From Alphaproteobacteria bacterium (GTDB lineage: Bacteria; Pseudomonadota; Alphaproteobacteria; Bin95), in NCBI GenBank assembly GCA_029978325.1, contig JAPOJR010000004.1, forward strand, positions 245-54,152: a stretch of 53,908 nucleotides of DNA, written 5' to 3'. This document shows, piece after piece, positions 8,910 through 19,087 of the stretch (position 1 is the stretch's first letter; each line of letters starts with the position of its first letter). The translations under genes were made by a program, and so were the position numbers. A model generated the notes under the pieces. The model saw nothing but the letters and a program-made list of their open reading frames with translations, did not search any database and was not told the DNA's origin.

Positions 8910-11219
8910 ATGCCGTCCGCACTCAAAACCGTTCCGCACGCCTCGCATTGGGGCGCGTTCACCGCCGTTGTTCGCGATGGCCGTGTCATCGACGCTCTGC
9001 CGATTGCCAACGATCCGGATCCTTCGCCGATGCTGGCGGCGATCCCGGGCATGGTGCATGGGCCGGCGCGGATCGCAGAGCCGATGGTGCGCGAAGGCTG
9101 GCTGAAGCATCGCGACCGCAACCGCGGCGCGGACCGGTTCGTCGCAGTGTCGTGGGACGAGGCGCTGGACCTGGTCGCGGGCGAACTGAAGCGCGTTAAG
9201 GCGGACCACGGCAACGCCTCGATCTTCGCCGGCTCCTATGGCTGGGCGTCCGCCGGGCGGTTCCATCACGCGAAAAGCCAGCTTGGCCGCTTTATGAACA
9301 CTTTCGGTGGCTATACTACCCAGAAATACAACTACAGCTATGCTGCCGCCCTGGCGCTGCTGCCGCATGTTTGCGGCACGGCGCAGCCAAGCGAGGGGCC
9401 GATCAGTTCCTACGAAACCATCGTCGCCGAGACGCGGCAGATGGTGTGCTTCGGTGGCCTGTCGATGAAGAACACGCAGCTCGATTCCGGCGGCCTGGCC
9501 CGGCATGAGAGCGCGGACTGGTTGAAACGTGCGGCGGAGGCGGGCGTGCGCTTTGTCATTGTCAGCCCGATCCGCGACGACGTCCCGCCATTCCTGGATG
9601 CGATGGGGGCGGCCGAATGGCTGCCGATCCGGCCGAATACCGATACTGCGATGATGCTGGCCATGGCCTATGTGCTGGCGAGCGAGGGCTTGGCCGACGA
9701 CGCTTTCCTGGCCAGTCATTGCGTCGGCTGGCCGCAATACCGCGCCTATCTGTTGGGTGAGCGCGACGGCGTGGCCAAAACGCCCGCCTGGGCCGAGGGC
9801 ATCTGCGGCGTGCCGGCGGACCGTATCGCCAGTCTGGCGCGAGAGAGCGCCGGCCTGCGCACCATGTTGTCCGCAGCCTGGTCGCTGCAGCGCGCCGACC
9901 ATGGCGAGCAGCCGTTCTGGGCGTTGGTGGCGCTGGCGGCGGCTGTGGGCCAGATCGGCCTGCCGGGCGGCGGTTTTGGCTTCGGCTATGCCTGCGTCAG
10001 CGGCCAGGGCGTGCCGCGGTCTACGGTATCCATGCCGACTTTGCCGACCTTGAAGAATCCGACCGACAGCTTTATCCCGGTCGCGCGCATTGCCGATATG
10101 CTGCTGTCGCCTGGCGGTGAATACGAGTATGATGGTGAGATACGCACCTATCCGGACGCGCGGCTGGTCTATTGGTGCGGCGGCAATCCGTTTCATCATC
10201 ACCAGGACCTGAACCGGTTGGCCCGCGCTTTCCAGCAGCCGGAATGCGTCGTCGTGCACGAGCCGTTCTGGACCGCAACGGCCCGGCATGCCGATATCGT
10301 CTTGCCGGCGACGACGACGCTGGAGCGCAACGACATTTGCGCCGGCAAGCGCGATCACACCTGGGCAGCCATGCACCAGGCGATCGAGCCCGTCGGCAAT
10401 GCCCGCAACGACCATGCTATTTTCTGCGGGTTGGCGGCGCGCCTAGGCAACCTGGAGGCCTTCACCGAAGGCCGCGACGAAGCTGGCTGGCTGCGCCACA
10501 TGTACCAGGTCGCCGAGGAGAAGGCTGCGGCCCAAGGCGTGACGCTGCCGCCATTCGAGGCATTCTGGGAAACAGGCGAGGTCAACATTCCGACGCCGAC
10601 CAAGCCGTTTGTGCTGTTCGAGGATTTCCGGCTGGACCCCGAAGGCGTGCCCTTGAAGACGCCGTCGGGCAAGTTCGAGATATATTCCGAGACTATTGCG
10701 GGGTTTGGTTACGACGATTGCCCCGGCCACCCGGTCTGGTTCGAGCCACATGAATGGCTTGGTCATGTGCAACAGGTAAGCGAAACGCCGTTGCACCTGA
10801 TCTCAAACCAGCCGCGCACCCGCCTGCATGGCCAGAACGACCCAGAGGGTCCAAGCCGCGCCAGCAAGATCAAAGGCCGCGAGCCGATATGGCTGCACCC
10901 GGAAGATGCCGCCCTGCGCGACGTCACGGATGGCGATATCGTCCGTGTCTTTAACAGCCGCGGCGCTGTTTTGGCCGGCGTGGTGGTAACTGACCGGGTT
11001 ATGCCCGGTGTCGTGCAACTGGCGACCGGCGCCTGGTACGACCCGGCCGAACCAGGCGGCCTCGACAAACACGGCAATCCCAATGTTTTGACCCGAGACC
11101 AGGGCACTTCGCGCCTTGGGCAGGGGCCAAGCAGTCATTCCGCCTTGGTCCAGGTCGAGCGCTATCGTGGCAACCTGCCGCCCATTACGGCCTGGCAGGC
11201 TACGGAGGGGTCTGCATGA
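8910..11219 (+). CDS. molybdopterin-dependent oxidoreductase, DMSO/TMAO/biotin-sulfoxide reductase family
   Basis: ISP-like YNYSYAAALALLPHVCG, WCGGNPFHHHQDLNRL, VVHEPFWTATARHADIVLPATTTLERNDI, SNQPRTRLHGQND, GASRLGQGPSSHS-like C-terminus. Confidence 0.9.
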   Translation: MPSALKTVPHASHWGAFTAVVRDGRVIDALPIANDPDPSPMLAAIPGMVHGPARIAEPMVREGWLKHRDRNRGADRFVAVSWDEALDLVAGELKRVKADHGNASIFAGSYGWASAGRFHHAKSQLGRFMNTFGGYTTQKYNYSYAAALALLPHVCGTAQPSEGPISSYETIVAETRQMVCFGGLSMKNTQLDSGGLARHESADWLKRAAEAGVRFVIVSPIRDDVPPFLDAMGAAEWLPIRPNTDTAMMLAMAYVLASEGLADDAFLASHCVGWPQYRAYLLGERDGVAKTPAWAEGICGVPADRIASLARESAGLRTMLSAAWSLQRADHGEQPFWALVALAAAVGQIGLPGGGFGFGYACVSGQGVPRSTVSMPTLPTLKNPTDSFIPVARIADMLLSPGGEYEYDGEIRTYPDARLVYWCGGNPFHHHQDLNRLARAFQQPECVVVHEPFWTATARHADIVLPATTTLERNDICAGKRDHTWAAMHQAIEPVGNARNDHAIFCGLAARLGNLEAFTEGRDEAGWLRHMYQVAEEKAAAQGVTLPPFEAFWETGEVNIPTPTKPFVLFEDFRLDPEGVPLKTPSGKFEIYSETIAGFGYDDCPGHPVWFEPHEWLGHVQQVSETPLHLISNQPRTRLHGQNDPEGPSRASKIKGREPIWLHPEDAALRDVTDGDIVRVFNSRGAVLAGVVVTDRVMPGVVQLATGAWYDPAEPGGLDKHGNPNVLTRDQGTSRLGQGPSSHSALVQVERYRGNLPPITAWQATEGSA

Positions 11220-11320
11220 TGGATGGATTGCTGTAACGATTTGATGGCGCAAGATCATAGAGCGGCGACCGTACCTCCTGGGCCCCGGGGCCGCCTTTGT
11301 TCACGATGGAGAGCCCTACC

Positions 11321-11989
11321 ATGCAGTTGATCGTCCGCAAGTTGCTAAGCAAGGAAGAAGTTTCGCAGGTTCGGTCACGGATGGATGCCGCGCCTTTTAT
11401 CGAAGGCGCTTCCCGCGTCGCTGGCGCCGCGGCGTCGGTCAAAAACAATCAGCAAATCCGAGAAGATTCCGATATCTACAAGGAGTTGGTCCCGTATCTG
11501 ATGCGGAAGATTGCCGGCAATTCCCAGGTCACCAACAATTTTTTTCCAAAGACAATTTTGCCGCTGCTTCTGTCTCGGTACGAGGTGGGGCGGTTTTATG
11601 GGCCGCACATGGATGCGCCTTTTTTCCGAAACGGCGATTTGCGCGCAGATGTCTCCATGACCTTGTTTCTCAGCGAGCCAGAGGAATATGGCGGCGGGGA
11701 ATTGACGCTGATGCCGGGTGGCGAAGAAGTCATGATCAAATTGGCGGCAGGGGACGCCTTCTTCTATCCGACAACGGTTCTGCACCGCGTGGCGGAAGTG
11801 ACTTCGGGCGCGCGCGTGGTTGCCGTTACCTGGATGGAAAGCTTTATTCGCAACCCTCAATATCGGGAAATCGCCGCGCAATTGAATCGTGTGCAAGGGG
11901 CGCTTGCAATCCGTCCGGACCTCTCCGAAGAAGCCGATATTTTGCGGGCGGCCTCTTCGAACCTGCTGCGGGATTGGTGGGGGCGTTAG
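11321..11989 (+). CDS. Fe(II)/2-oxoglutarate-dependent dioxygenase, PKHX-type (PiuC/YbiX-like)
   Basis: SRYEVGRFYGPHMDAPFF (HxD), SEPEEYGGGELTL, FYPTTVLHRVAEVTSGARVVAVTWMESFIR. Confidence 0.9.
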   Translation: MQLIVRKLLSKEEVSQVRSRMDAAPFIEGASRVAGAAASVKNNQQIREDSDIYKELVPYLMRKIAGNSQVTNNFFPKTILPLLLSRYEVGRFYGPHMDAPFFRNGDLRADVSMTLFLSEPEEYGGGELTLMPGGEEVMIKLAAGDAFFYPTTVLHRVAEVTSGARVVAVTWMESFIRNPQYREIAAQLNRVQGALAIRPDLSEEADILRAASSNLLRDWWGR

Positions 11990-12001
11990 AGCGTCGCCCC
12001 C
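11979..12001. terminator. GC-rich hairpin at the convergent junction (candidate bidirectional terminator)
   Basis: gggggcg-ttagagcgt-cgccccc perfect 7-bp stem enclosing the upstream gene's stop codon; no clear U-tract. Confidence 0.4.
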
Positions 12002-12046
12002 GGTCCTACCGGATCGAAATCTGCTCCAGTAGAGCGCCGCCGCCCG

Positions 12047-13063
12047 CTATTTTACTTTTCGCCCGCTGGTGCGTTGCAGCACGCCTTCGACAAAGGGTGA
12101 GGTCTGGATGTCCTGGAAGCCGGCGGCGGCGAAATAGCCCTCTACATCCGCTGTTGAGTGCGCCAGGCCAGTGCCGTTGACGATGGCCTCCGACAGGCCC
12201 CAGAGCGCCGCGTCCGCCGGGCCGGAGCGGTCGGCGTCCAGCGCCTCGCCGACCAGGTGGAACTCGCCGCCGGGTGCGAGGGCGTCGAAGGTCTTTTTGA
12301 CCACGGCCCGGAACTCGTCCCGCCCGTACATCGGCAGGTTCGAGGCCATGACGGCCACGTCCGCGCCTTGCGGGAAGGCATCCTTGTTGAAGTCGCAGGC
12401 CAGTGCCTCTACCCGGTCGCTAACGCCGTTCTCGGCGATGAACTCCCGCGCCACCTCGGCCACGGAGGCCAGGTCGAGGACAGAGGCTTTCAGATCGGGG
12501 TAGAGTTTTGCGGCCTCGATGCAATACGCGCCGGAACCGCCGCCGATGTCGATCATGTGCTTTTTGCCGGAGAGGTCCACCTGGCGCAGGAACAGCCGTC
12601 CGGCGCCGCGGCCGATGGAGTAGGTGGCGCGGTGATAGCGGCGGGCGTCCTCCACCGTGAACTCGGAGACCTTGACGTTGTCGGCACGAGGCGGCGTCTG
12701 GTTCTGAAGGATTTCGGAGAGGCGGCCCCACTCGTTCCAGTCCGGTTTTGTGAACAGCATCCACTCGCCGGCATAGCCGGGCTGGCCCTGCACCAGGAAG
12801 CGTTCGACGTCCGGCGCGTTCTTCAGCCTGTCGCCGTCGCGCTCGACCAGGCCGAGGCCGACGCAGGCGACGATGATGCGCTCGCCATGCAGGGCCGTGA
12901 CGCCCATGGCCTTGCTCAGGCTTGCCTCGGTGTTGTGGCCTTCGGCGATTTTGGTGAACAGGCCCAGCTCGACGCCGGCCATCAGCGCCGCGCTCTCACG
13001 GTAGGCGCGGACCATGCGTTGCAGGCGGACGGTGGTGGGGCGGGGATTGGTGGCGGCGGTCAT
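12047..13063 (-). CDS. SAM-dependent methyltransferase with O-methyltransferase dimerisation-like domain
   Basis: HMIDIGGGSGAYCIEAAKLYPDLKASVLDLASVAEVAREFI plus N-terminal winged-helix-like dimerisation region. Confidence 0.85.
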   Translation of the reverse strand: MTAATNPRPTTVRLQRMVRAYRESAALMAGVELGLFTKIAEGHNTEASLSKAMGVTALHGERIIVACVGLGLVERDGDRLKNAPDVERFLVQGQPGYAGEWMLFTKPDWNEWGRLSEILQNQTPPRADNVKVSEFTVEDARRYHRATYSIGRGAGRLFLRQVDLSGKKHMIDIGGGSGAYCIEAAKLYPDLKASVLDLASVAEVAREFIAENGVSDRVEALACDFNKDAFPQGADVAVMASNLPMYGRDEFRAVVKKTFDALAPGGEFHLVGEALDADRSGPADAALWGLSEAIVNGTGLAHSTADVEGYFAAAGFQDIQTSPFVEGVLQRTSGRKVK

Positions 13064-13065
13064 GG

Positions 13066-14259
13066 TCAGGCGTTTCCTTTGGGTCGCATTCCGGGGAGCA
13101 GTAAGATAAGCGCAGCCAGCACATCGAACGCAACAAAGGCGAGCAGGGCGGGTCCATACGCCCCGGTGCCGTCGCGCAGCCATCCGGCCAGCCCGGAGCC
13201 GAAGCCAGCGCCGATGTAGAGGGCGATGTTGGCAAAGCCGTAGACCTTGCCATAGGCCGCCGGTCCGAATGCCTGCCGCAGCAGCAGCGGTGGCAGCATC
13301 ACCACATTGCCGATCACCAGGCCCGCTATGGCACAGCCAAGATAGACCGAGGCCAGACCGCTGGCGCCATAGAGGATGGCGATCCCGGTGCCCTGCAGCA
13401 GGTACGTGGCGGCGGCCAGCCAGGAGACCGGCAGGCGGTTGGTCAGATAGCCGGTGCCGAGCCGTCCGACCGCACCGACGGCCACGCCCAGGCTTATGGC
13501 GTAGGCGGCGTCCGCGGCAGGTAGCAACTCGCTCAAGTACGCCAGTTGGTGGGCCAGATAGCCCACCTGCGCGCCCAGCCCCAGGCCGCCGGCGATGGCG
13601 ATGCGCCAGAACCGGGCGGTCCTGAGAGCATCTCGGGCGGTAAAGCTGGTCTCGGGGGCAATGGCGGCGCGGTGTGCATCGGTGGGCCGGCGCAATACGA
13701 ACAGGGCCAGCGGCACGATGGTCAGGGCGACGAGGGCGCCGATGGCCGTGACTGTGGCCGTAAACCCGAACACGCTGCTGGCGCCAACCATTGCCGGCAC
13801 GCTAATGGCTCCGCCGACGCTGGCGCCGGTCAGGGCGAGCGATAGCGGCAAACCCAGCCGCGGCCCGAACCATGGCACCAGCGAGGCGCTGATGGCCGGC
13901 GTCGCAATCAGCGGGTAGCCGGTCGCAATCAGGGCGTAGACGGCATAGAGCTGCCAGGGCTCGGTCAGATGTCCCATGGCTGCGACGCCGCCGCCGATGG
14001 CCAGACCGCCGTAGGCCACGGCCAGCCGTGTGCCGAACTTGTCCGCGATCCAGCCGAACAACAGCGTCACCGGAATGGCCAGCCAGAAGAACAGGGTAAT
14101 GGCGTTGCCGATCAGGCTGGTGCTCCAGCCATGCTCTGTCTTCAGGGCAGGCAGGTAAACCGTATTGCCATAGAACACCGTGCCCCAGGCCAGCACCGCC
14201 ATCCAGAAACAGACGCCGGTGATGACCCAGGCGTAGGCAGGCGTCTGCCGGGTGGTCAC
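13066..14259 (-). CDS. MFS transporter
   Basis: multi-TM ORF; FGWIADKFGTRLAVAYGG loop. Confidence 0.87.
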   Translation of the reverse strand: MTTRQTPAYAWVITGVCFWMAVLAWGTVFYGNTVYLPALKTEHGWSTSLIGNAITLFFWLAIPVTLLFGWIADKFGTRLAVAYGGLAIGGGVAAMGHLTEPWQLYAVYALIATGYPLIATPAISASLVPWFGPRLGLPLSLALTGASVGGAISVPAMVGASSVFGFTATVTAIGALVALTIVPLALFVLRRPTDAHRAAIAPETSFTARDALRTARFWRIAIAGGLGLGAQVGYLAHQLAYLSELLPAADAAYAISLGVAVGAVGRLGTGYLTNRLPVSWLAAATYLLQGTGIAILYGASGLASVYLGCAIAGLVIGNVVMLPPLLLRQAFGPAAYGKVYGFANIALYIGAGFGSGLAGWLRDGTGAYGPALLAFVAFDVLAALILLLPGMRPKGNA

Positions 14260-15098
14260 GCGGCGAGACCCATCTGCCTAAGCACTGCCGCCCCCAGCTC
14301 CGTCATCGGGTTGGCGAAGGTGTAGAGGATGGAATAGTGGTTGTCGTAGTCCGGCTGGATCGCCGTCACCTCCGACCCGTTCGCACGGCAGGCGGTGGCA
14401 TAGTCACCGGTCTGGCGGATCCACTCCCGCGTCTCGTGGCCGCCAACCGCAACCACCAGCGGCAGGCTGGGCCGCGGCAGGTGCCATAGTGGGCTGACGT
14501 CGGGCACGGTCTCCGGTGTCATCAGCAATTCCTCGCCGCCCGGAACCTGCAGCATCGGCGTCAGGTCGTAGAGGCCGCTGACCATCGTCGCGCCCTTGAT
14601 CGCATCCGCCGGCAGGCCGAGGCTCTCGCAGTCGGTTGCGGCCAACATGGCGCAGAGATGGCCGCCGGCGCTGTGGCCGGAGATAAAAATACGCTCCCGG
14701 TCGAAGCCGAACTCGTCGGCCCGCTGCCAAACCTCGGCCAGGCCGGCGCGGACCTGGCGGATCACCTCGGTCAGCGGCACGGTCGGGCAGAGGTCGTAGT
14801 TCAGCAGCACTGTTGCAGCGCCTGCCTCATGAAACATCGGCACGATCAGCGTGTGGTCGAAACTGTCGAGGAAGCGCCAGAAGCCGCCATGAACGAACAC
14901 CTGCACCGGCGCGTTCGGTCTGGTCGCGGGGAACACGTCCATGCACTGGCCGGGCGTGTCGCCATAGGGCACGCGGAGCTGGCCCTTGAGGGTCGCCCGC
15001 ACCCGCTCGCTATCCAGCGTCCAGTGCGCCTTCCAGACCTCGTGATCGGGCACGGCGGCGCGGGGGTTGTACTGCTGGATCAGTTCGTCGAGGTCCAT
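14256..15098 (-). CDS. alpha/beta hydrolase (arylformamidase/carboxylesterase-like)
   Basis: VFVHGGFWRFLDSFDH (HGG/oxyanion) and IFISGHSAGGHLCAML (GHSAGG) motifs. Confidence 0.88.
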   Translation of the reverse strand: MDLDELIQQYNPRAAVPDHEVWKAHWTLDSERVRATLKGQLRVPYGDTPGQCMDVFPATRPNAPVQVFVHGGFWRFLDSFDHTLIVPMFHEAGAATVLLNYDLCPTVPLTEVIRQVRAGLAEVWQRADEFGFDRERIFISGHSAGGHLCAMLAATDCESLGLPADAIKGATMVSGLYDLTPMLQVPGGEELLMTPETVPDVSPLWHLPRPSLPLVVAVGGHETREWIRQTGDYATACRANGSEVTAIQPDYDNHYSILYTFANPMTELGAAVLRQMGLAA

Positions 15099-15166
15099 GG
15101 CGTTTCGGCTCTTCCGGAGATCGTGCTAGGCAATGGCGCGTGAGACTAACCGAGGGACGCCCGCCG

Positions 15167-16183
15167 ATGAACCGCAAATTCGTGCTGAAGACCCGCCCGG
15201 AGACTCTGCCCGGCCCGGAGCACTTCGCCATTGTCGAGGAAGCCCTGCCGCCGCTGGGCGAGGGGCAGGTGCGGTTGCGCCTCGCCTATGCGGCGGTTTC
15301 GCCCTGGCAGGCGCAGCGGTGCAAGGACTTCGCTAACTATGTCGAGCCCTTCGCCATCGGCGAGTTGATCTCCTGCGATATGCTGGGCCAGGTGGTCGAA
15401 AGCCGGGCTGCGGGGTGGGCCAAGGGAGATTTCGCCATGGGCCGGCTCGGCTGGCAGGAATATGCGGATGCTGCGCCGGCGGCGCTCACCCGTGTCGATC
15501 CGCGGCTGGGCGCGGAGACCTGGCTGACGGCGCTGTCCTCGCCGGGGTTATCCGCCTGGTTCGGGTTTGCCGACCACGCGAGGCCGATGCCGGGGGAGAC
15601 CTGCGTCATCACGTCGGCCGCGGGCGCACTCGGCTCATTCGCTGTTCAAGTCGCCAAGGCGGGCGGCATGCGGGTGGTGGGTATTGCCGGCAGTGAGGCG
15701 AAGTGCCGGTTCGTTGCCGAGCAGTTGGGCGCCGATGCTTGCCTCGACCACCGTCTGCCGGACCTGGAAGGCCGTTTGCGTGTCGCTGCCGCCGATGGCG
15801 TGCATGTATTCTATGACACGGTCGGCGGGCCTGCTGCGGATGCGGTGTTCGCCAATATGGCGAAATACGGACGGATCGTGCTGGTCGGGCGGTCCGCCGC
15901 CAACATCAGCGCGGATCCTGGCGCGGATTTTGCGAATATGCGCATGGTCTGGGCCAGAGAATGCACGGTAGAGACCTTCTCCATGTACTCGCTATTGCCA
16001 GAACGCCGGGCTGAGGGGCGCAAACGCATGGCGGCTCTGGTTCAGAGCGGCAGGGTTGTGCCGCAGGTGTCGATGGTCGACGGTTTTGAGAACACGCCGC
16101 AAGCCCTGCACGACGTGCTGGCCGGCCGAATGTTGGGCAAGGCGCTGGTGCGCTATTGGCAACCGGACGGTATCCACAGCTAG
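15167..16183 (+). CDS. zinc-independent MDR-type NADP-dependent oxidoreductase (CurA/PTGR-like)
   Basis: TCVITSAAGALGSFAVQVAKAGGMRVVGIAGSEAKC, HVFYDTVGGPAADAVFANMAKYGRIVLVG. Confidence 0.87.
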   Translation: MNRKFVLKTRPETLPGPEHFAIVEEALPPLGEGQVRLRLAYAAVSPWQAQRCKDFANYVEPFAIGELISCDMLGQVVESRAAGWAKGDFAMGRLGWQEYADAAPAALTRVDPRLGAETWLTALSSPGLSAWFGFADHARPMPGETCVITSAAGALGSFAVQVAKAGGMRVVGIAGSEAKCRFVAEQLGADACLDHRLPDLEGRLRVAAADGVHVFYDTVGGPAADAVFANMAKYGRIVLVGRSAANISADPGADFANMRMVWARECTVETFSMYSLLPERRAEGRKRMAALVQSGRVVPQVSMVDGFENTPQALHDVLAGRMLGKALVRYWQPDGIHS

Positions 16184-16232
16184 GGTCAGCTGACCCCTTG
16201 CTCGGACCCGCGAATCCAGGCTTTCTCGGACT

Positions 16233-18140
16233 ATGCAGTCCGATCCGCCCGCCGAGCCGGAGCCCGAAGCGGCCATGCCAGATGGCGACCTTTTCCCAGC
16301 CCCTGCCTTGGATACTCCTACAGCGCCCGCCGGAGACCCGCGGGCGGTGCTGCACGACGTCTTCGGCTATAGCGACTTCCGCCCGGGCCAGGCGCCGGTG
16401 ATCGAGGCAGCACTGGCGGGCGAGCCGGTGCTCGCCATCATGCCGACCGGCGGTGGCAAGTCGCTCTGCTACCAGTTGCCTGCGCTCGTACGTGACGACC
16501 TTTCGGTCGTCGTCTCGCCTCTGATCGCCCTGATGCGCGACCAGGTGGCGAACCTGACGGCGGCGGGCGTGCCTGCGGGCACCGTCAATTCCGGCAACAG
16601 CCCGGAGGAAAACCGCCGGGTGCTGGCGGCGCTCCACAATGGCGAGTTGCGGGTGCTCTACCTCTCGCCGGAACGGCTGCTGTCCGACGACATGCTGGGC
16701 CGGCTGCGCAATCTCAAGCCTGGCCGCATCGCGATTGACGAGGCCCATTGCGTCAGCCAATGGGGTCACGACTTCCGGCCTGACTATCTGCGCCTTTCGG
16801 CTCTTGCCGAGCACCTGCCGGACGTGCCGCGCATGGCGCTGACCGCCACCGCCGACGCGGCCACCCAGCGCGATATTGTCGACAAGCTGTTCAGCGGCCA
16901 GGACGCCAAGGTGTTCATCTCCGGCTTTGACCGGCCAAACATACGGCTGTCGATCCAGCCCAAGGCAAGCGTCAAATCGCAAGTGTTGGCGTTTGTGCGG
17001 CGGCACAAAGGGGCTGCCGGCATCGTCTATTGCCGCTCGCGCAAGCGGGTAGAGGACGCCGCAGCCGCGCTACAGGCGGAGGGTATTCCTGCGCTTGCCT
17101 ATCATGCCGGCATGCCGGCGGAACAGCGCGACGCGAACCAGGACCGGTTTATCGCGGAGGATGGCCTGGTTATGTGCGCCACCATCGCCTTTGGCATGGG
17201 CGTCGATAAGCCGGACATCCGCTTTGTCTGCCACCACGACCTGCCAGGCTCAATCGAGAGCTATTACCAGGAGATCGGCCGCGCCGGCCGCGATGGCGAT
17301 CCGGCAGAGGCATTGCTGCTGTTCGGTACAGACGACATCAAGCTGCGCCGCGACCTGATCGAAAGTTCGGAGAAATCGCCAGAACAGAAGCGCATTGAGC
17401 ATATGCGGCTGAACCAGCTCCTGGCCCTAGTCGAGACTGGCGACTGCCGCCGCCAGGCCCTGCTCGCCTATTTCGGCGAGAGCCGCCATGAACCTTGCGG
17501 TAATTGCGATCGCTGCCTCTCTCCGGTTAAGCGCGAGGATGGCACGATTGCGGCACAGAAATTCCTGTCCGCCATGGTCCGTACCGGTCAGCGCTTTGGT
17601 GCCGAACATCTGATCGCCATCTTGCGCGGTGAGATGACCGAGCGCATCGGCAAGCTCAGTCACGACCGGCTGCCGACATTTGGTGTTGGCAAGGAACACA
17701 CAAAGGCGGAATGGCGCTCGATAGCCCGACAGTTGATGGCTGCTGATGTGATCCGTGCCGACCTGGAGGGTCACGGCAGTCTGGTACCGGGTGAGCATGC
17801 CCGCGCTGTGCTGAAGGGCGAACGCAAGGTGGGTCTGGTGCGCGACCCAAAGGTGGCTACCACCGCCAGATTGCGCCGCGAGGCCGGCATGAACGGCGGA
17901 GACGAGCCGGTGCTCAGCGACGCCGATCAGGCGGTCTACGAGCGGCTGCGCAAGCTGCGGGCACAGATGGCGGCCAAGCGCGGTGTACCGCCCTATGTGA
18001 TTTTCTCTAACCGCACCCTGCGCGAGATGGCGACGGTCCGTCCGGCCGGCCTGGATGCCATGGGCGGCCTTTATGGTGTAGGCGCGCGCAAGTTGGAGGA
18101 GTTCGGACCTGCCTTCCTGAAGGCGTTGGACAGCGACTGA
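16233..18140 (+). CDS. recQ: ATP-dependent DNA helicase RecQ
   Basis: IMPTGGGKSLCYQLPAL, IDEAHCVSQWGHDFRPDY, LTATAD, GMGVDKPDIRFVCHHDLPGSIESYYQEIGRAGRDG, zinc Cys cluster EPCGNCDRC, C-terminal HRDC-like region. Confidence 0.97.
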   Translation: MQSDPPAEPEPEAAMPDGDLFPAPALDTPTAPAGDPRAVLHDVFGYSDFRPGQAPVIEAALAGEPVLAIMPTGGGKSLCYQLPALVRDDLSVVVSPLIALMRDQVANLTAAGVPAGTVNSGNSPEENRRVLAALHNGELRVLYLSPERLLSDDMLGRLRNLKPGRIAIDEAHCVSQWGHDFRPDYLRLSALAEHLPDVPRMALTATADAATQRDIVDKLFSGQDAKVFISGFDRPNIRLSIQPKASVKSQVLAFVRRHKGAAGIVYCRSRKRVEDAAAALQAEGIPALAYHAGMPAEQRDANQDRFIAEDGLVMCATIAFGMGVDKPDIRFVCHHDLPGSIESYYQEIGRAGRDGDPAEALLLFGTDDIKLRRDLIESSEKSPEQKRIEHMRLNQLLALVETGDCRRQALLAYFGESRHEPCGNCDRCLSPVKREDGTIAAQKFLSAMVRTGQRFGAEHLIAILRGEMTERIGKLSHDRLPTFGVGKEHTKAEWRSIARQLMAADVIRADLEGHGSLVPGEHARAVLKGERKVGLVRDPKVATTARLRREAGMNGGDEPVLSDADQAVYERLRKLRAQMAAKRGVPPYVIFSNRTLREMATVRPAGLDAMGGLYGVGARKLEEFGPAFLKALDSD

Positions 18141-18230
18141 ATATCCTGGATTGGCCGAAATTGTTGGTTCGCCGTTGCTGCGTATTATGGAAATAATGGA
18201 CATCGTGCTCACGGCGAACTATTGTGGTGC

Positions 18231-19052
18231 ATGAATATTCGAATCAATATCGGTTGCCGCATGGAATACCAACTGCCGCAACCAACACCCATGATCCTGC
18301 TTCTGAACGTACACCATTCCAGGGCAAGTGACCTGGAACGCCCGGATTTGTTGACGACTGCCCCCGCCGTGCCGGTGGAAAGCTATCGGGATAAGTTCGG
18401 AAACTGGTGCAACCGTCTGGTGGCGCCGGCAGGGCATTTTGCCGTTTCAATTGATGGCGTCGTTCGCGACAATGGCCAGAGCGATCCGACGGACTGGTCC
18501 AATCCACAACTAGCTGTTGAGTATCTGCCGCCCGATACGCTCACTTACCTTTTGGGCAGTCGCTATTGCGAAACAGATTCGCTTTCAGATGAGGCTTGGC
18601 GGCTGTTTGGCAATACGGCGCTGGGTTGGGCGCGGGTTACCGCCGTATGCGACTTTGTGCACAATCATATCGCGTTCGACTACCAACAGGCGCGCGCCAC
18701 CCGAACCGCGATGGAAGCGTATCGGGAAGGCGTCGGCGTTTGCCGCGATTACGCGCATCTGGCGATAGCCTTTTGTCGGGCCCTGAACATTCCGGCACGC
18801 TACTGTACGGGATACCTGAGCGATATCGGCCAACCGCCCTCTGACGGTACAATGGACTTCGCCGCCTGGATGGAGGTTTATCTGGGCAATCGCTGGTGGG
18901 TGTTCGACCCGCGCAACAACAACCTGCAATATGGCCGGGTGATGATTGCCTTCGGACGGGACGCCGCCGACGTCCCGTTGGTCCACACCTTCGGCCCGAA
19001 CACGCTGGTGGGGTTCAAAGTCTGGGCTGATCAGGTGCCAGCCTCGCAATAG
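18231..19052 (+). CDS. transglutaminase-like family protein
   Basis: YREGVGVCRDYAHLAIAFCRALNIPARYCTGYL (Cys), MDFAAWMEVYLGNRWWVFDPRNN (His/Asp). Confidence 0.92.
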   Translation: MNIRINIGCRMEYQLPQPTPMILLLNVHHSRASDLERPDLLTTAPAVPVESYRDKFGNWCNRLVAPAGHFAVSIDGVVRDNGQSDPTDWSNPQLAVEYLPPDTLTYLLGSRYCETDSLSDEAWRLFGNTALGWARVTAVCDFVHNHIAFDYQQARATRTAMEAYREGVGVCRDYAHLAIAFCRALNIPARYCTGYLSDIGQPPSDGTMDFAAWMEVYLGNRWWVFDPRNNNLQYGRVMIAFGRDAADVPLVHTFGPNTLVGFKVWADQVPASQ

Positions 19053-19067
19053 CGCTGCTGGCACCTG
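19032..19067. terminator. perfect 11-bp inverted repeat at the convergent junction (candidate bidirectional terminator)
   Basis: caggtgccagc-N14-gctggcacctg spanning the transglutaminase stop codon; no U-tract. Confidence 0.45.
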
Positions 19068-19087
19068 GCGTTTCGGGCAATCGCGCC

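Noticed and set aside
8895-10415. 506-aa minus-strand ORF
   Set aside because: Antisense shadow of the molybdopterin oxidoreductase; no recognisable motif.
11281-11292. ggccccggggcc palindrome upstream of the dioxygenase gene
   Set aside because: Short, pure G/C and expected by chance in this composition.
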